This document shows positions 16,656 to 25,938 of a DNA stretch of 58,503 nucleotides, piece by piece. The DNA lies in NCBI GenBank assembly GCA_003164035.1, contig PLRS01000142.1, positions 1 through 58,503 of the forward strand. Reading direction: 5' to 3'. Source of the DNA: Bryobacterales bacterium. GTDB lineage: Bacteria > Acidobacteriota > Terriglobia > Bryobacterales > Bryobacteraceae. The first letter of the stretch is position 1. Every line of letters starts with the position of its first letter. Position numbers and translations under genes: made by a program. The notes beneath the pieces are model-generated. The model was not told where the DNA came from. It saw only the letters and a list, made by a program, of their open reading frames with translations, and ran no database searches.

Positions 16656-18212
16656 ATGATCCGTTACGCCATTCCTCTGCTCCTCGCGGCTTCCTTACTG
16701 GCTGGGGAACCGCCAGCCCAACCTGTCACTTGCGAAAGCCTGGCCCGGTTGAAGTTGCCGTATACCGCCATTACCGCCGCCGAACTGGTTCCCGCCGGAA
16801 CATTCACCCCTCCATCCGGCGCGCCGATCCGAAACCTGCCTGCATTTTGCCGGGTGTCGGCCACGTTGGCGCCCACCGCCGATTCCGACATCCGAATCGA
16901 GCTCTGGATGCCCGAATCCGGCTGGAACTCGCGGTTCGAGGGTACGGGGAACGGCGGCTTCGCGGGAAACATCGCCTGGAACGCGTTAGCCGGGGAGATC
17001 CGCCGCGGTTTCGCGGTCGCCAATACCGATATGGGAATGCACCCGCCCGCCGGCTCCGATGCCAGCGCCTTTGCCGGCCATCCCGAGAAATGGGCGGACT
17101 GGGGCTACCGCGCAACCCACGAGATGACCGCGGCCGCGAAGCTTCTCATCAAGGCTTATTACCGGGCCGCGCCCAAGTATTCCTACTTTTCGGGATGCTC
17201 CACCGGCGGCGAGCAGGCGCTCATGGAAGCGCAGCGTTTTCCCGACGATTACGACGGCATCCTCGGTGGCGCCGCCGCCAACAATCGCACCGGCGTTCAT
17301 ACCAGCATTCTGTGGAATTACGTGGTGACCCAGCGCGAGCCGGCCGACTATATTCCACCCTCGAAGCTCGCCCTGCTGGCATCCGCCGCGCTCGCGGCGT
17401 GTGACGCGGCAGACGGGGTCGCCGACGGCCTGATCGCCGACCCGCGCCAGTGCCGCTTCGATCCGGCGACGATTGCATGCAGGGGCGCGGACGCCGACAC
17501 CTGCCTCACCGCGGCTCAGGTCCAAACCGCGCGCCGCGTCTATGCCGGCCCGAAGAACCCGCGCACCGGGGAACAAATCTATCCCGGCGTGCCGCGCGGC
17601 AGCGAACTCGATTGGAGCCGCTTCGGTCCCGCTCCCGGCAAGACCGCGCCACCGCCCTTTGAAGCCATCTTCAAATGGACCATGGGCGCGGAATGGAATT
17701 GGCGGACTTTCGACTTCGATCGAGACTATACCGACATGGCCGCCAGGCTGGGCCCGGTATTGAATGCCCTCAATCCGGATCTCGGCGCGTTTCAATCGCG
17801 CGGGCACAAGCTGATCGTCTACCATGGCTGGGCCGACTGGCTGGTGCCGCCGGGCGAGGCGATCAACTATCGCGAAGCCGTGCTAACGCGCCGCGAGCGC
17901 GATGCCGGCGCCAAGGCGTCGCCTGCCGCCGTCGAGCGGGAGACCGATCGGTTCTACCGCCTGTTCATGATTCCAGGCATGGCGCATTGCGGCGGCGGCC
18001 CGGGACTGACCAGCTTCAGCGGAATGGACCCGCTGGTGAAATGGGTGGAGCAGGGAATCGCGCCGGACTCGGTCGTCGTCAGCGGCAAACCGGGGGGCGT
18101 TGCCGTCGAACGTCCCGTGTGCCCGTATCCGCAAGTGGCTCGGTACCGGGGCTACGGAGAAACGAACCAGGCAGGCAGTTTCATTTGTGCCGACCCCGGC
18201 GCGCCAAAGTAG
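16656..18212 (+). CDS. Tannase/feruloyl esterase family hydrolase, secreted
   Basis: This 518-residue alpha/beta hydrolase begins with a signal peptide (IRYAIPLLLAASLLAG, cleavage near AGEPPA). The family hallmark GCSTGGEQAL carries the nucleophile serine (about residue 180). Later motifs YHGWADWLVPP (Asp) and MAHCGGGPG (His) complete the triad. Paired cysteines (CDAADGVADGLIADPRQC, GADADTC) fit the disulfide-rich tannase lid and calcium-site region. The expected substrates are plant phenolic esters such as galloyl or feruloyl esters, though this broad family includes MHET-hydrolase-like members. The start at 16656 is chosen because it gives an immediate signal peptide. Single gene, no clear operon partner. 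Confidence 0.87.
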   Translation: MIRYAIPLLLAASLLAGEPPAQPVTCESLARLKLPYTAITAAELVPAGTFTPPSGAPIRNLPAFCRVSATLAPTADSDIRIELWMPESGWNSRFEGTGNGGFAGNIAWNALAGEIRRGFAVANTDMGMHPPAGSDASAFAGHPEKWADWGYRATHEMTAAAKLLIKAYYRAAPKYSYFSGCSTGGEQALMEAQRFPDDYDGILGGAAANNRTGVHTSILWNYVVTQREPADYIPPSKLALLASAALAACDAADGVADGLIADPRQCRFDPATIACRGADADTCLTAAQVQTARRVYAGPKNPRTGEQIYPGVPRGSELDWSRFGPAPGKTAPPPFEAIFKWTMGAEWNWRTFDFDRDYTDMAARLGPVLNALNPDLGAFQSRGHKLIVYHGWADWLVPPGEAINYREAVLTRRERDAGAKASPAAVERETDRFYRLFMIPGMAHCGGGPGLTSFSGMDPLVKWVEQGIAPDSVVVSGKPGGVAVERPVCPYPQVARYRGYGETNQAGSFICADPGAPK

Positions 18213-18505
18213 AGCGGACTCTCAGATCGGGATAAGGGAGGATCGTTCCTCCGCCCCTGCCTCTTTACGCCTTCCGACGAGCACGGCCCGGTCGCGGCCA
18301 ACCTGCTTCTCCGGCGGCACGCACCGCCTTATACTGGAGGCTCGCTAAGTACTCAATTTTGGAATTACGGCCACACGTTTGGCAACCGCTCCCTTTGCGG
18401 TCGCGGCTCGGTTTCGCGCGTTTCCGAGCCGCGACCGCAAGGGAGCGGTTGCCCGGGAATACGTTAGAGAACTTGCGAAACGGTGCGGTTCAAGGAGCGG
18501 GGAAG
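18213..18505. other. Intergenic region with repeats
   Basis: No gene is seen. It begins with a segment (AGCGGACTCTCAG near 18213) that recurs at about 28340 and in altered form near 110, and contains the REP-like palindrome at 18381-18453. A good ribosome binding site, AAGGAG, lies about 10 bases before the peptidase start at 18506. Confidence 0.6.
18381..18453. repeat. REP-like palindrome, intact copy
   Basis: The left arm (18381-18411, GGCAACCGCTCCCTTTGCGG...CGG) and right arm (18424-18453, CCGAGCCGCGACCGC...GGTTGCC) pair almost perfectly around a 12-base loop. Same family as the copies at 6137, 8416 and 13419. Confidence 0.85.
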
Positions 18506-20335
18506 ATGATATCCATCCACAAGACGATGGCTCTGATCGCGGGGCAAGCCCTATGGCTGCCGGGCTTGTTCGCCGCCCAGCCGACGGTTGAGGACGCGAG
18601 GAAGTTTCTGGACGACGCCGAACAGCGCCTGCTGGTGCTGAGCAACGAGTCGTCGCAGGCCAACTGGGTGGAAGAGAATTTCATCACGTTCGATACCGAG
18701 GGGCTGGCGGCGCGCGCCAACCAGCGGGCCACCGACGAGCAGGTGCGGCTGGCCAAGCAATCCAAACGCTTCGATGCTCTCGCGCTGCCTCCCGACATGG
18801 CGCGCAAAATGCACCTGCTGAGAATTGGCTTTACGCTGGCCACGCCGTCCGACCCGAAAGAAAGCGAGGAGGTGTCGCGCCTGGCCGCCGAACTGGATGG
18901 CATGTACGGCAAAGGCAAGTACTGCCCACAAGCTCTCGAACATGCCGACAAAAAGTGCCTGGACATCGGCGACATCACGCGCATCATGGCGGCCAGTACC
19001 AATCCGGCCGAGCTGTTGGACGCCTGGAAGGGTTGGCATCGGGTTTCACCTCCCATGCGAAAGGACTTCGCGCGTTTTGTCGAGCTCTCGAACCAGGGCG
19101 CCAGGGAATTGGGCTTTCGCGATACCGGCGCCATGTGGCGCTCGAAGTACGACATGCCGCCCGACGATTTCGCCAAGGAAGTGGACCGGCTGTGGGCGCA
19201 GGTGCGGCCGCTCTACGTTTCCCTGCACGCCTACGTGCGCAGCCGGCTCCGGGAAAAGTACGGTGCCGCGGTGGTCCCGGCGGATGGCCCGATTCCAGCC
19301 CACCTGCTAGGCAATATCTGGGCGCAGGATTGGTCGAACGTTTATCCGTTGGTGGCGCCGGCGGGGGCCGATCCGGGCTACGATTTGACGGCCATTCTGA
19401 AAGCGCGCAAGGCCCAGCCGGCCGACCTGGTTCGCTACGGCGAGAGCTTCTTCAAGTCGCTCGGGTTTGCCCCGCTGCCGCCGACCTTCTGGGAGCGTTC
19501 GCTGCTGGTGAAACCGCGCGACCGGGACGTGGTTTGCCACGCCAGCGCCTGGGATGTGGACAACGCTGAGGATCTCCGCATTAAGCTGTGCCTCGACATC
19601 ACGGCGGAGGATTTCACCACCGTTCACCACGAGTTGGGCCACAACTTCTACCAGCGCGCCTACAGCCACCAGCCCTTTCTGTTCCGCGACAGCGCCAACG
19701 ATGGGGTGCATGAAGCCATCGGCGACACCATCGCCCTGTCGGTGACGCCCGAATATCTGGTCAAAATCGGCCTGCTCGACCGGGCGCCGGACGCCTCGAA
19801 GGATATCGGGCTGCTGCTCGCACGCGCCCTCGAAAAGGTGGCCTTCCTGCCCTTCGGCCTGCTGGTCGACCAGTGGCGTTGGCGGGTGTTTTCAGGCGAG
19901 ATTCCTCCCGAAAAATACAATCAGGCCTGGTGGGACCTGCGCCAGAAGTATCAGGGCGTAGCCCCGCCGGTCGGCCGCACCGAGCTCGATTTCGATCCCG
20001 GCGCGAAGTATCACGTCGCGGGCAATGTCCCTTACACGCGATATTTTCTGTCTTTCATCATGCAGTTCCAGTTTCACCGCGCGCTGGCAAGAGCCGCGGG
20101 ATGCCCGGTGGCGGGAAGCGGCACGCCACTATCGCGCTGCTCCATCTATGCCAGCCGGGAGGCCGGCGAGAAGCTGAATAAGATGCTCGAAATGGGGCTG
20201 AGCCGCCCCTGGCAGGAGGCTTTGTACCAGATGACCGGGGAGCGCGGCCTGGACGCTTCGGCGATCCTCGACTACTTCGCGCCACTGCGGAAGTGGCTGG
20301 ACGAGCAAAACAAGGGCAAACCCGTCGGCTGGTAA
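18506..20335 (+). CDS. M2 family metallopeptidase (peptidyl-dipeptidase A / ACE-like), exported
   Basis: This 609-residue zinc peptidase is related to angiotensin-converting enzyme and would release dipeptides from peptide C termini. It has a signal peptide (HKTMALIAGQALWLPGLFAA), then the helical M2 fold. The zinc site HHELGH (about 375-380) is followed by the third ligand in HEAIGDT about 24 residues on, as in ACE. YTRYFLSFIMQFQFH carries substrate-binding Tyr/Phe residues. Start at 18506 is supported by an AAGGAG ribosome site and by the signal peptide. It converges on the VOC gene with an 8-bp gap. Likely peptide scavenging in the periplasm. Confidence 0.92.
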   Translation: MISIHKTMALIAGQALWLPGLFAAQPTVEDARKFLDDAEQRLLVLSNESSQANWVEENFITFDTEGLAARANQRATDEQVRLAKQSKRFDALALPPDMARKMHLLRIGFTLATPSDPKESEEVSRLAAELDGMYGKGKYCPQALEHADKKCLDIGDITRIMAASTNPAELLDAWKGWHRVSPPMRKDFARFVELSNQGARELGFRDTGAMWRSKYDMPPDDFAKEVDRLWAQVRPLYVSLHAYVRSRLREKYGAAVVPADGPIPAHLLGNIWAQDWSNVYPLVAPAGADPGYDLTAILKARKAQPADLVRYGESFFKSLGFAPLPPTFWERSLLVKPRDRDVVCHASAWDVDNAEDLRIKLCLDITAEDFTTVHHELGHNFYQRAYSHQPFLFRDSANDGVHEAIGDTIALSVTPEYLVKIGLLDRAPDASKDIGLLLARALEKVAFLPFGLLVDQWRWRVFSGEIPPEKYNQAWWDLRQKYQGVAPPVGRTELDFDPGAKYHVAGNVPYTRYFLSFIMQFQFHRALARAAGCPVAGSGTPLSRCSIYASREAGEKLNKMLEMGLSRPWQEALYQMTGERGLDASAILDYFAPLRKWLDEQNKGKPVGW

Positions 20336-20343
20336 GCGCGAGG

Positions 20344-21294
20344 TTACCTGGGCGCCGGGAGGGTGGAAGAGGGCGCGGGCTTACCGTCGATGGTCTCGAT
20401 GTCCATCATTTCAACCCGCGTGCCGTCCGGGTCGAACAATCCCACCTGCCGCTTGTTATCCACGCCCAGGTTGATTTTCAGCTCGCGCGTGTAGCCGGCG
20501 TGCGCCTTCCGCGCTTCCAGCGTCGCCACCGCCTTTTTGATATCGGGCACAACCAGGCAGATGTGGTGCGGGCCGCCCCGCCGGTCCGGCGGCGGAAGTT
20601 CCTTATAGAGCATGAACTCCACGTGATTGTCGCCATCCGGCACGCGCATGTTGACCCAGTTCAACGTCGTCGAGGTAAGCGCGTTGCCGCGCCACGTCTC
20701 GCGGCACCCCAGTATGCCGCCGTAGAACCGGACGGCCGCGTCCAGGTTGCCCACCAGGATTCCGGCGTGCATCATGCGGTCTGAAATGCGGGTCGCCGGC
20801 ATGTGCTTGCCGGTGTCTTTGCCGGTCAAGCTGTCGGGCAGGTATTCCACGATCTCCACCGTGTGGCCGTCCGGATCGACGACCGAGATTTTCTTATTCC
20901 CGATCCGGTTCCGGATCGCCTGCTCAGGTACTTTGACCCCGCGTGAAGCCAGGTACTGCCGCATCCGCTCCACATCGTCGGTATAAAGCCCCAAATGGTT
21001 CAGTTGGCCTTCACCCTTGTTCGGTTCGTTAACCAGTTCGACGTACTGGTGGTCGTTGATCTTCACAAAGGCTATCTGCACCGTGCCGTCGGGCTTGGGC
21101 AGCGTGAAGGACTCTTCGTACCCCAGAAAATCCTCATAAAATGCGCGCGCCTTGGCCAGGTCGCCGACGAAGATGGAGTAGTGGGCCACGCCGAAGACTT
21201 TCGGCCGCGCCGGTTGCCCGTTGGCTGGACATAGGAACAGGCCGCACAACAGGACTGCCATTGTATTCGCGACTGGTACTCGAACGAGTTTCAT
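20344..21294 (-). CDS. Exported VOC (glyoxalase/bleomycin-resistance) family protein, two VOC modules
   Basis: This 316-residue protein has a signal-like N terminus (KLVRVPVANTMAVLLCGLFLC) and two tandem vicinal-oxygen-chelate domains. The first (about 30-165) has HYSIFVGDLAKARAFYEDFLGY, NHLGLYTDD and VVDPDGHTVEIVEY. The second (about 175-305) has HAGILVGNLDAAVRFYGGIL, HHICLVV and GLFDPDGTRVEMMD. Metal-ligand His and Glu residues occur in both. Glyoxalase, dioxygenase or lipocalin-like roles are all possible in this superfamily and none can be chosen. The start at 21294 is preferred; the longer frame reads back into a repeat element. Confidence 0.8.
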   Translation of the reverse strand: MKLVRVPVANTMAVLLCGLFLCPANGQPARPKVFGVAHYSIFVGDLAKARAFYEDFLGYEESFTLPKPDGTVQIAFVKINDHQYVELVNEPNKGEGQLNHLGLYTDDVERMRQYLASRGVKVPEQAIRNRIGNKKISVVDPDGHTVEIVEYLPDSLTGKDTGKHMPATRISDRMMHAGILVGNLDAAVRFYGGILGCRETWRGNALTSTTLNWVNMRVPDGDNHVEFMLYKELPPPDRRGGPHHICLVVPDIKKAVATLEARKAHAGYTRELKINLGVDNKRQVGLFDPDGTRVEMMDIETIDGKPAPSSTLPAPR

Positions 21295-21344
21295 ACCCCA
21301 AAGGGTATCGCTTTGTCGCCCGTGGCGCAGGCATTCGTGCGGAA

Positions 21345-21486
21345 CCTGCACAAGTGGGGCGGGCAATTTTGCCCGCAGCCGCCTTTTTAGGCGGCTCTTT
21401 CGAGGCGTGGCGAGTCTTCCATCCCGGCGAGGGCCGGCTAAAAAGCCGGCTGCAGCCAGAATTGGCTGCCCCACGATTTGTGCAGG
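21345..21486. repeat. Compound palindromic element (~142 bp)
   Basis: Outer inverted repeat CCTGCACAA.GTGGGGC / GCCCCAC..TTTGTGCAGG encloses four internal hairpins in a row: GCGGGCAATTTTGCCCGC, AGCCGCCTTTTTAGGCGGCT, GGCCGGCTAAAAAGCCGGCT and GCAGCCAGAATTGGCTGC. It occupies the gap between the ABC permease gene and the VOC gene, both on the minus strand, and is related to the partial unit at 215-255. No coding potential. Confidence 0.75.
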
Positions 21487-21580
21487 ACGTCGCCGAAGTG
21501 AAGACTATGTGGCATTGGGCAGGTCTGCCCGCGCCACGACACCGCACCGGAGCCTCGGTGAGAAATACGCGCCAGATCAC

Positions 21581-24013
21581 TCATTCATAGCGGAGGGCGA
21601 TGATCGGGTCGATCGCGGTGGCGCGCCGGGCGGGGATGTAGATGGCCAGCGCGGCGGCGGCGAGGAGGACCAGCGGGATGCCCAGGAAGGTGGCGGGGTC
21701 GCCGGCGGGCACGCCGAAGATCAGCAGCGCCAGCAGGCGTGCCATGGCGTAAGCCACCACCAGTCCGACGGCCATGCCGCCCACAACCGTAATCATGCCG
21801 CGGCGGAAAACCATGCCGAGAACGCTCGGCCGCGAGGCGCCCAAGGCCACCCGCACGCCGATATCGTGAGTCTGTTGCGAAACCAGGTAGCTCATGACGC
21901 CGTAGACGCCCACCGCCGAGAGCACCAAGGCGACCAGGCCGTAGAACCCCATGAGGGCGGCCACGTAGATCAATCCCAGGGTTTGATGCTTGGCCAGATC
22001 CTCCAAGGTAAACACGTCGGTGATAGGCTCTTCGGGATCCACCGAATGCACGGCTTTGACCACCGCGGACGCCATCGGTCTGGGATCGCCGGCACTACGC
22101 ACGCCGAAATCCATGTGCGCCTGTGGGAATTGCTCGACCGGAACATAGACCACCGAACCAGGGCCGCGTTCGAACGGGTTGTGCGGCACATCCGCCACGA
22201 CCCCGACAATCGTGACCCACTCTCCGGAGCCTTGGGACATATCGAACTGAATCCGCTTGCCGATGGGCGCGGGCTCGCCCGGCCACCATCGCCGCGCGGT
22301 GTGTTCGCCGATCACCGCGACGCGCCGGTTGTCGCGCCCGTCGGCCGGGATCAGGAAACGCCCCTGGCGGAGGGGAACGTGCATGGTGGAGAAATAATTC
22401 GGGCTCACCACCTGGAACAGCGCCGCGGGTTGGTTGCCGGGCTCGGGGACGCGATTCTCGATGGTGAAACGGCGGCCATAGTAGTGGCCGCTATAAGGCA
22501 TGGCTTTCACCGCGAAGGCGGTGCGGACGCCCGGGACGGCGCTGGTGCGTTCCAGAACCTGCCGGTAGAAGGCGGCCTGCCGGTCGCTGGTGGGGTAGCG
22601 ATTTTCGGTGATTGCCAGCCGTAGGGTGAGCAAGGTGGCCGGTTCGAAGGCTCGGCTTTTGTCGAGGAGAGCGCCGGTGCCGCGGATCATCAGGCTGGCG
22701 CCAACCAGCAGGACCATGGACAAAGCGATTTCCGCGGCCACCAGGACACCGCGCAGGCGATTGCGGCCGCGGCCGGCCGAAGTGCTGCGGCCGCCTTCCT
22801 TCAAAGCTTCCTGGAGGTTGGAGCGGGTGCCCTGCCAGGCGGGCGCCAGGCCCGAGAGAACGCCGCTGGCCACGGCGGCGGCGAGCGTGAACAGCAATGT
22901 GCGATTGTCCAGCCGGACGTCGTACCAGCCCGGGATGTATTTCGCGACTTCCGCCGGCATTCCGGCGAGAACGGCCCGGATGTCCCAACTGGCGATCACC
23001 AGACCGAGGGCCGCGCCGGCAAGCGAGAGGGTGAGGCTCTCGGTGAGATACTGAGCGATCAGGCGCGCTCGCCCGGCCCCCAGAGCGGCGCGCACTGCCA
23101 CCTCGTGCGAGCGGCCAAGCGCGCGCGCGAATTGCAGGTTGGCCACATTGCCACAGGCGATCAGCAGCACGAACAGCACCGAGACGAACATCATGATCGA
23201 GTATTGATGGGTGTAGGAGCCGATCAGGAAGTCATGCGCGCCCATCGCGAAAAAGCGGCGTTCCTTGTTGGTGTTGGGGTATTCCCGCGCCAGGCGCGCG
23301 GCGATCGTTTCCGCTTCCGCTTCGGCCTGGCTCAACGTCCGTCCCGCCTTCAACAGACCCATCACGGTGAGGTACTGGTTGTCGCGCGCGTTGCGCTCGG
23401 CGGGTGAGAACACCAGCGGCGTCCACAGTTCGGAAGTCATGGGAAACACGAATTGGTACGGCATGACGCCGATGACGCGGTAATCCCGGTCGTCGAGGCG
23501 GATATTGCGGCCAACGATGGCGGGATCGGCGGCGAAGCGGCGTCTCCAGAGCGCGTCGCCCAAAACCACCACGCGCTCGTGCCCGGGTTGATCCTCATCG
23601 GGCGCGAAGCCGCGGCCCAGCGCCGGGTGCGCGCCCAGCAAGGCGAAGAAATTGGGCGTCACCATGTAGCGGCTGGCACGCTCCGGCGCGGCGCCGTTGC
23701 CGGCCAGATTCGACAGCTCGTCATCCCACGCGGCCACACCCTCGAACACGGCCTGCTGCCGCCCAATGTCGGCGAAGTCGGCGGGAGCCATCCCCCTCCA
23801 CTCGTTCGGTTCGCCGGGAACCCGGCCGAGCACCATCGCCAGCCGGCTTAAGTTGGGCAGCGGCAGGGGTTTCCATAGCATGGCGTCGCAGACGCTGAAA
23901 TTGGCCGAGGTAGCGCCGATCCCCAGGGCGAGAGTGGCAATCGCGGTGAGCGTGAACCCGGGCGCTTTGCGCAGCGTGCGCACGCCGTAACGGACGTCCT
24001 GCCAAAGTTGCAT
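21581..24013 (-). CDS. MacB-like ABC transporter permease of the acidobacterial duplicated type (ADOP)
   Basis: An 810-residue membrane protein with two MacB/FtsX permease halves in one chain. The N terminus ([22 protein letters not shown], then [13 protein letters not shown]) is the typical ADOP opening. A periplasmic MacB core domain follows (about 50-240), then three membrane segments of the first FtsX module (about 270-400), a second periplasmic domain (about 440-650), and a second FtsX module with [25 protein letters not shown] near 710. Such proteins are abundant in this phylum, often without an adjacent ATPase gene, as here. They are presumed to act in efflux or envelope mechanics; the substrate is unknown. 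Confidence 0.93.
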   Translation of the reverse strand: MQLWQDVRYGVRTLRKAPGFTLTAIATLALGIGATSANFSVCDAMLWKPLPLPNLSRLAMVLGRVPGEPNEWRGMAPADFADIGRQQAVFEGVAAWDDELSNLAGNGAAPERASRYMVTPNFFALLGAHPALGRGFAPDEDQPGHERVVVLGDALWRRRFAADPAIVGRNIRLDDRDYRVIGVMPYQFVFPMTSELWTPLVFSPAERNARDNQYLTVMGLLKAGRTLSQAEAEAETIAARLAREYPNTNKERRFFAMGAHDFLIGSYTHQYSIMMFVSVLFVLLIACGNVANLQFARALGRSHEVAVRAALGAGRARLIAQYLTESLTLSLAGAALGLVIASWDIRAVLAGMPAEVAKYIPGWYDVRLDNRTLLFTLAAAVASGVLSGLAPAWQGTRSNLQEALKEGGRSTSAGRGRNRLRGVLVAAEIALSMVLLVGASLMIRGTGALLDKSRAFEPATLLTLRLAITENRYPTSDRQAAFYRQVLERTSAVPGVRTAFAVKAMPYSGHYYGRRFTIENRVPEPGNQPAALFQVVSPNYFSTMHVPLRQGRFLIPADGRDNRRVAVIGEHTARRWWPGEPAPIGKRIQFDMSQGSGEWVTIVGVVADVPHNPFERGPGSVVYVPVEQFPQAHMDFGVRSAGDPRPMASAVVKAVHSVDPEEPITDVFTLEDLAKHQTLGLIYVAALMGFYGLVALVLSAVGVYGVMSYLVSQQTHDIGVRVALGASRPSVLGMVFRRGMITVVGGMAVGLVVAYAMARLLALLIFGVPAGDPATFLGIPLVLLAAAALAIYIPARRATAIDPIIALRYE

Positions 24014-24076
24014 AGGCTTGGGGACGGTGGAGCAACCGAATCGCCACCGGCAAACCGCTGAAAATCAGTGGGCGAG

Positions 24077-24155
24077 GCGGCGCCGGCTGTCCGCTAATGG
24101 GATGGGTTGTTCCATTTTGGACTGGCTGGTCCGATTCAGCGGACAGCCAGCCGCC
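24077..24155. terminator. Stem-loop directly after the aquaporin stop codon
   Basis: GGCGGCGCCGGCTGTCCGCT (24077-24096) pairs with AGCGGACAGCCAGCCGCC (24138-24155) around a loop of about 40 bases. It begins at the last base before the aquaporin stop, so on the minus strand it can act as a transcription end structure. There is no U-tract, so it may instead be another palindromic repeat. No copy of this exact stem was seen elsewhere in the window. Confidence 0.45.
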
Positions 24156-24905
24156 TTAGCGGCCCGCGGCCGCGGCTGCCGTTTTCGGCGCCAGGTCGCC
24201 GGCCACGTCTGGCTCCGGCTCGCCCGCCAGGGCGCCAAACGCAAGGCCGGCGATGATCGCTCCGGCAATGGGCGCCACCCAGAACAGCCAAAGTTGCCCG
24301 ACGGCCCAGCCGCCGACAAACAGCGCCGGCCCCGTGCTGCGCGCCGGATTCACGCTGGTGTTGGTAACCGGAATTCCCACCAAATGAATCAGGGTGAGCC
24401 CCAGCCCGATGGCGATGGGCGCAAAACCCTTAGGCGCGCGACTATGGGTCGAGCCCAGAATGATCACCAGGAACATGAAAGTCAGCACCACTTCGGCCAC
24501 CAGACAGGCCACCAGCGAGTACCCGCCCGGCGAGTGCTCGGCGTAGCCGTTGGAGGCAAACCCGCCCAGCGTGAATCCCGGCTTCCCGGTAGCGATTACG
24601 AACAGCACTCCCGCCGCGGCAATCGCGCCCATTACCTGCGCGACGATGTAGGCCGGCAATTCCGAGGCCGGGAAACGCCTGGCCACGGCCAGACCCACCG
24701 ACACAGCCGGATTCAGATGACAGCCGGAAATATGGCCGATCGCGTAGGCCATCGTCAGGACCGTGAGTCCGAACGCGCACGCGACGCCCAGAAAACCAAT
24801 CCCCAAACCTGGAAAAGCGGCCGCCAGAACGGCGCTGCCGCATCCCCCGAAAACCAGCCAGAACGTCCCGAGCAGCTCCGCCGCCGCTCTCTTCCCCAAA
24901 GGCAT
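24156..24905 (-). CDS. aqpZ: Aquaporin Z-type water channel (MIP family)
   Basis: This 249-residue protein has six hydrophobic segments and the two half-membrane loops with NPA boxes: [11 protein letters not shown] (about residue 65) and [11 protein letters not shown] (about 190). The context of the second box (Arg right after NPA) and the narrow-filter residues fit orthodox aquaporins better than glycerol facilitators. The N terminus [18 protein letters not shown] is nearly diagnostic for AqpZ. The start at 24905 has AGGAG about 10 bases upstream; an upstream in-frame ATG at 24971 adds an unlikely extension. Divergent from the hydroxyproline operon. Confidence 0.92.
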   Translation of the reverse strand: MPLGKRAAAELLGTFWLVFGGCGSAVLAAAFPGLGIGFLGVACAFGLTVLTMAYAIGHISGCHLNPAVSVGLAVARRFPASELPAYIVAQVMGAIAAAGVLFVIATGKPGFTLGGFASNGYAEHSPGGYSLVACLVAEVVLTFMFLVIILGSTHSRAPKGFAPIAIGLGLTLIHLVGIPVTNTSVNPARSTGPALFVGGWAVGQLWLFWVAPIAGAIIAGLAFGALAGEPEPDVAGDLAPKTAAAAAGR

Positions 24906-25017
24906 AGCCTTTTCTCCTGATGACACAGTTTTTACAGCCCGTCCGCTCCAGCAGGGCCGGACCGCGTCCAATTAGTCTACAACTTTTCCACTACAATAAC
25001 GACTGAGCCGAACCGTT

Positions 25018-25938
25018 ATGAGGATCCATTGGAAGGGTGTATTCCCAGCCATTACCACGCAGTTCCGCGCCGATCAGTCCCTCGATCCGGCCGCTACCGC
25101 AAGCCATTTGAACGCAATGATCGAGGCCGGCATTCACGGCGTCGTGTTTCTGGGCACGGTGGGCGAGAATACGGCGCTCGACTACCAGGAGAAACTGACT
25201 CTGCTAACGGAAATGAAGCAGGTCGTCAACGGCCGCATCCCCGTACTGACGGGAGTAGCCGAATACACCACGCCGCTGGCCTGCCGCTTTGCGCGCGACG
25301 CGGAAAAGATCGGCGTGGATGGTTTAATGGTTCTGCCGGCCATGGTCTATAAGGCCGACCGCCGCGAGACGCTGACCCACTTTCGCACCGTCGCCCGCGC
25401 CACTTCGCTGCCCGTGATGGTGTACAACAACCCGGTCTCCTACGCCGTGGACGTCACCCCGGAGATGTTCGAGGAACTGGCCGACGAGCCGTCCATCGTA
25501 GCCATCAAGGAATCGTCGGAAAACGTACGCCGCATCACGGACCTGGTGAACCAGGTGGGCGACCGCTACATTCTTTTCTGCGGCGTGGACGATCTGGTGC
25601 TGGAGAGCATTCTGCTGGGCGCGCAGGGTTGGATTTCCGGCCTGGTCAATGCCTTTCCGGAGGAGAATCGCGCTCTCTGGGACTTGGCCGCCTCCGGCCA
25701 ATGGGAACTGGCCCGCGGGCTTTATCGCTGGTACACGCCTCTGCTGCATCTCGATACCAAAATCAAGCTGGTGCAATATATCAAGCTGGCCATGGCGGAA
25801 ACCGGTTTGGGATCGGAATGGGTGCGCGCGCCGCGGCTGCCGCTGGTGGGAGCCGAGCGCGACGAAATCCTGGCCGTGATCCGCAAAGCCATCTTCACGC
25901 GCCCCACTCTTCGCGCCGCTAGCGAGGCACTGCGGTGA
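25018..25938 (+). CDS. DapA-family lyase, probable 1-pyrroline-4-hydroxy-2-carboxylate deaminase
   Basis: This 306-residue Schiff-base aldolase-fold enzyme resembles dihydrodipicolinate synthase. GVFPAITTQF opens the barrel, YNNP precedes strand 5 (about 138), and the catalytic Lys lies in IVAIKESSENVRR (about 163). Neighbouring epimerase and dehydrogenase genes place it in trans-4-hydroxy-L-proline catabolism, where it would deaminate the cyclic imine to alpha-ketoglutarate semialdehyde. Sequence alone cannot exclude other DapA-family activities. The stop overlaps the start of the epimerase gene by four bases. First gene of the operon; it starts 112 bp from divergent aqpZ. Confidence 0.85.
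   Translation: MRIHWKGVFPAITTQFRADQSLDPAATASHLNAMIEAGIHGVVFLGTVGENTALDYQEKLTLLTEMKQVVNGRIPVLTGVAEYTTPLACRFARDAEKIGVDGLMVLPAMVYKADRRETLTHFRTVARATSLPVMVYNNPVSYAVDVTPEMFEELADEPSIVAIKESSENVRRITDLVNQVGDRYILFCGVDDLVLESILLGAQGWISGLVNAFPEENRALWDLAASGQWELARGLYRWYTPLLHLDTKIKLVQYIKLAMAETGLGSEWVRAPRLPLVGAERDEILAVIRKAIFTRPTLRAASEALR

Noticed and set aside
6137-18453. CRISPR array built from the repeated GCAACCGCTCCC units
   Set aside because: Copies are kilobases apart, are palindromic in pairs and lack regular spacers or cas genes.
21221-22624. 467-codon plus-strand ORF opposite the ABC permease gene
   Set aside because: It is rich in His, Arg and Gly and lacks any family feature, whereas the minus-strand frame is a full ADOP permease.
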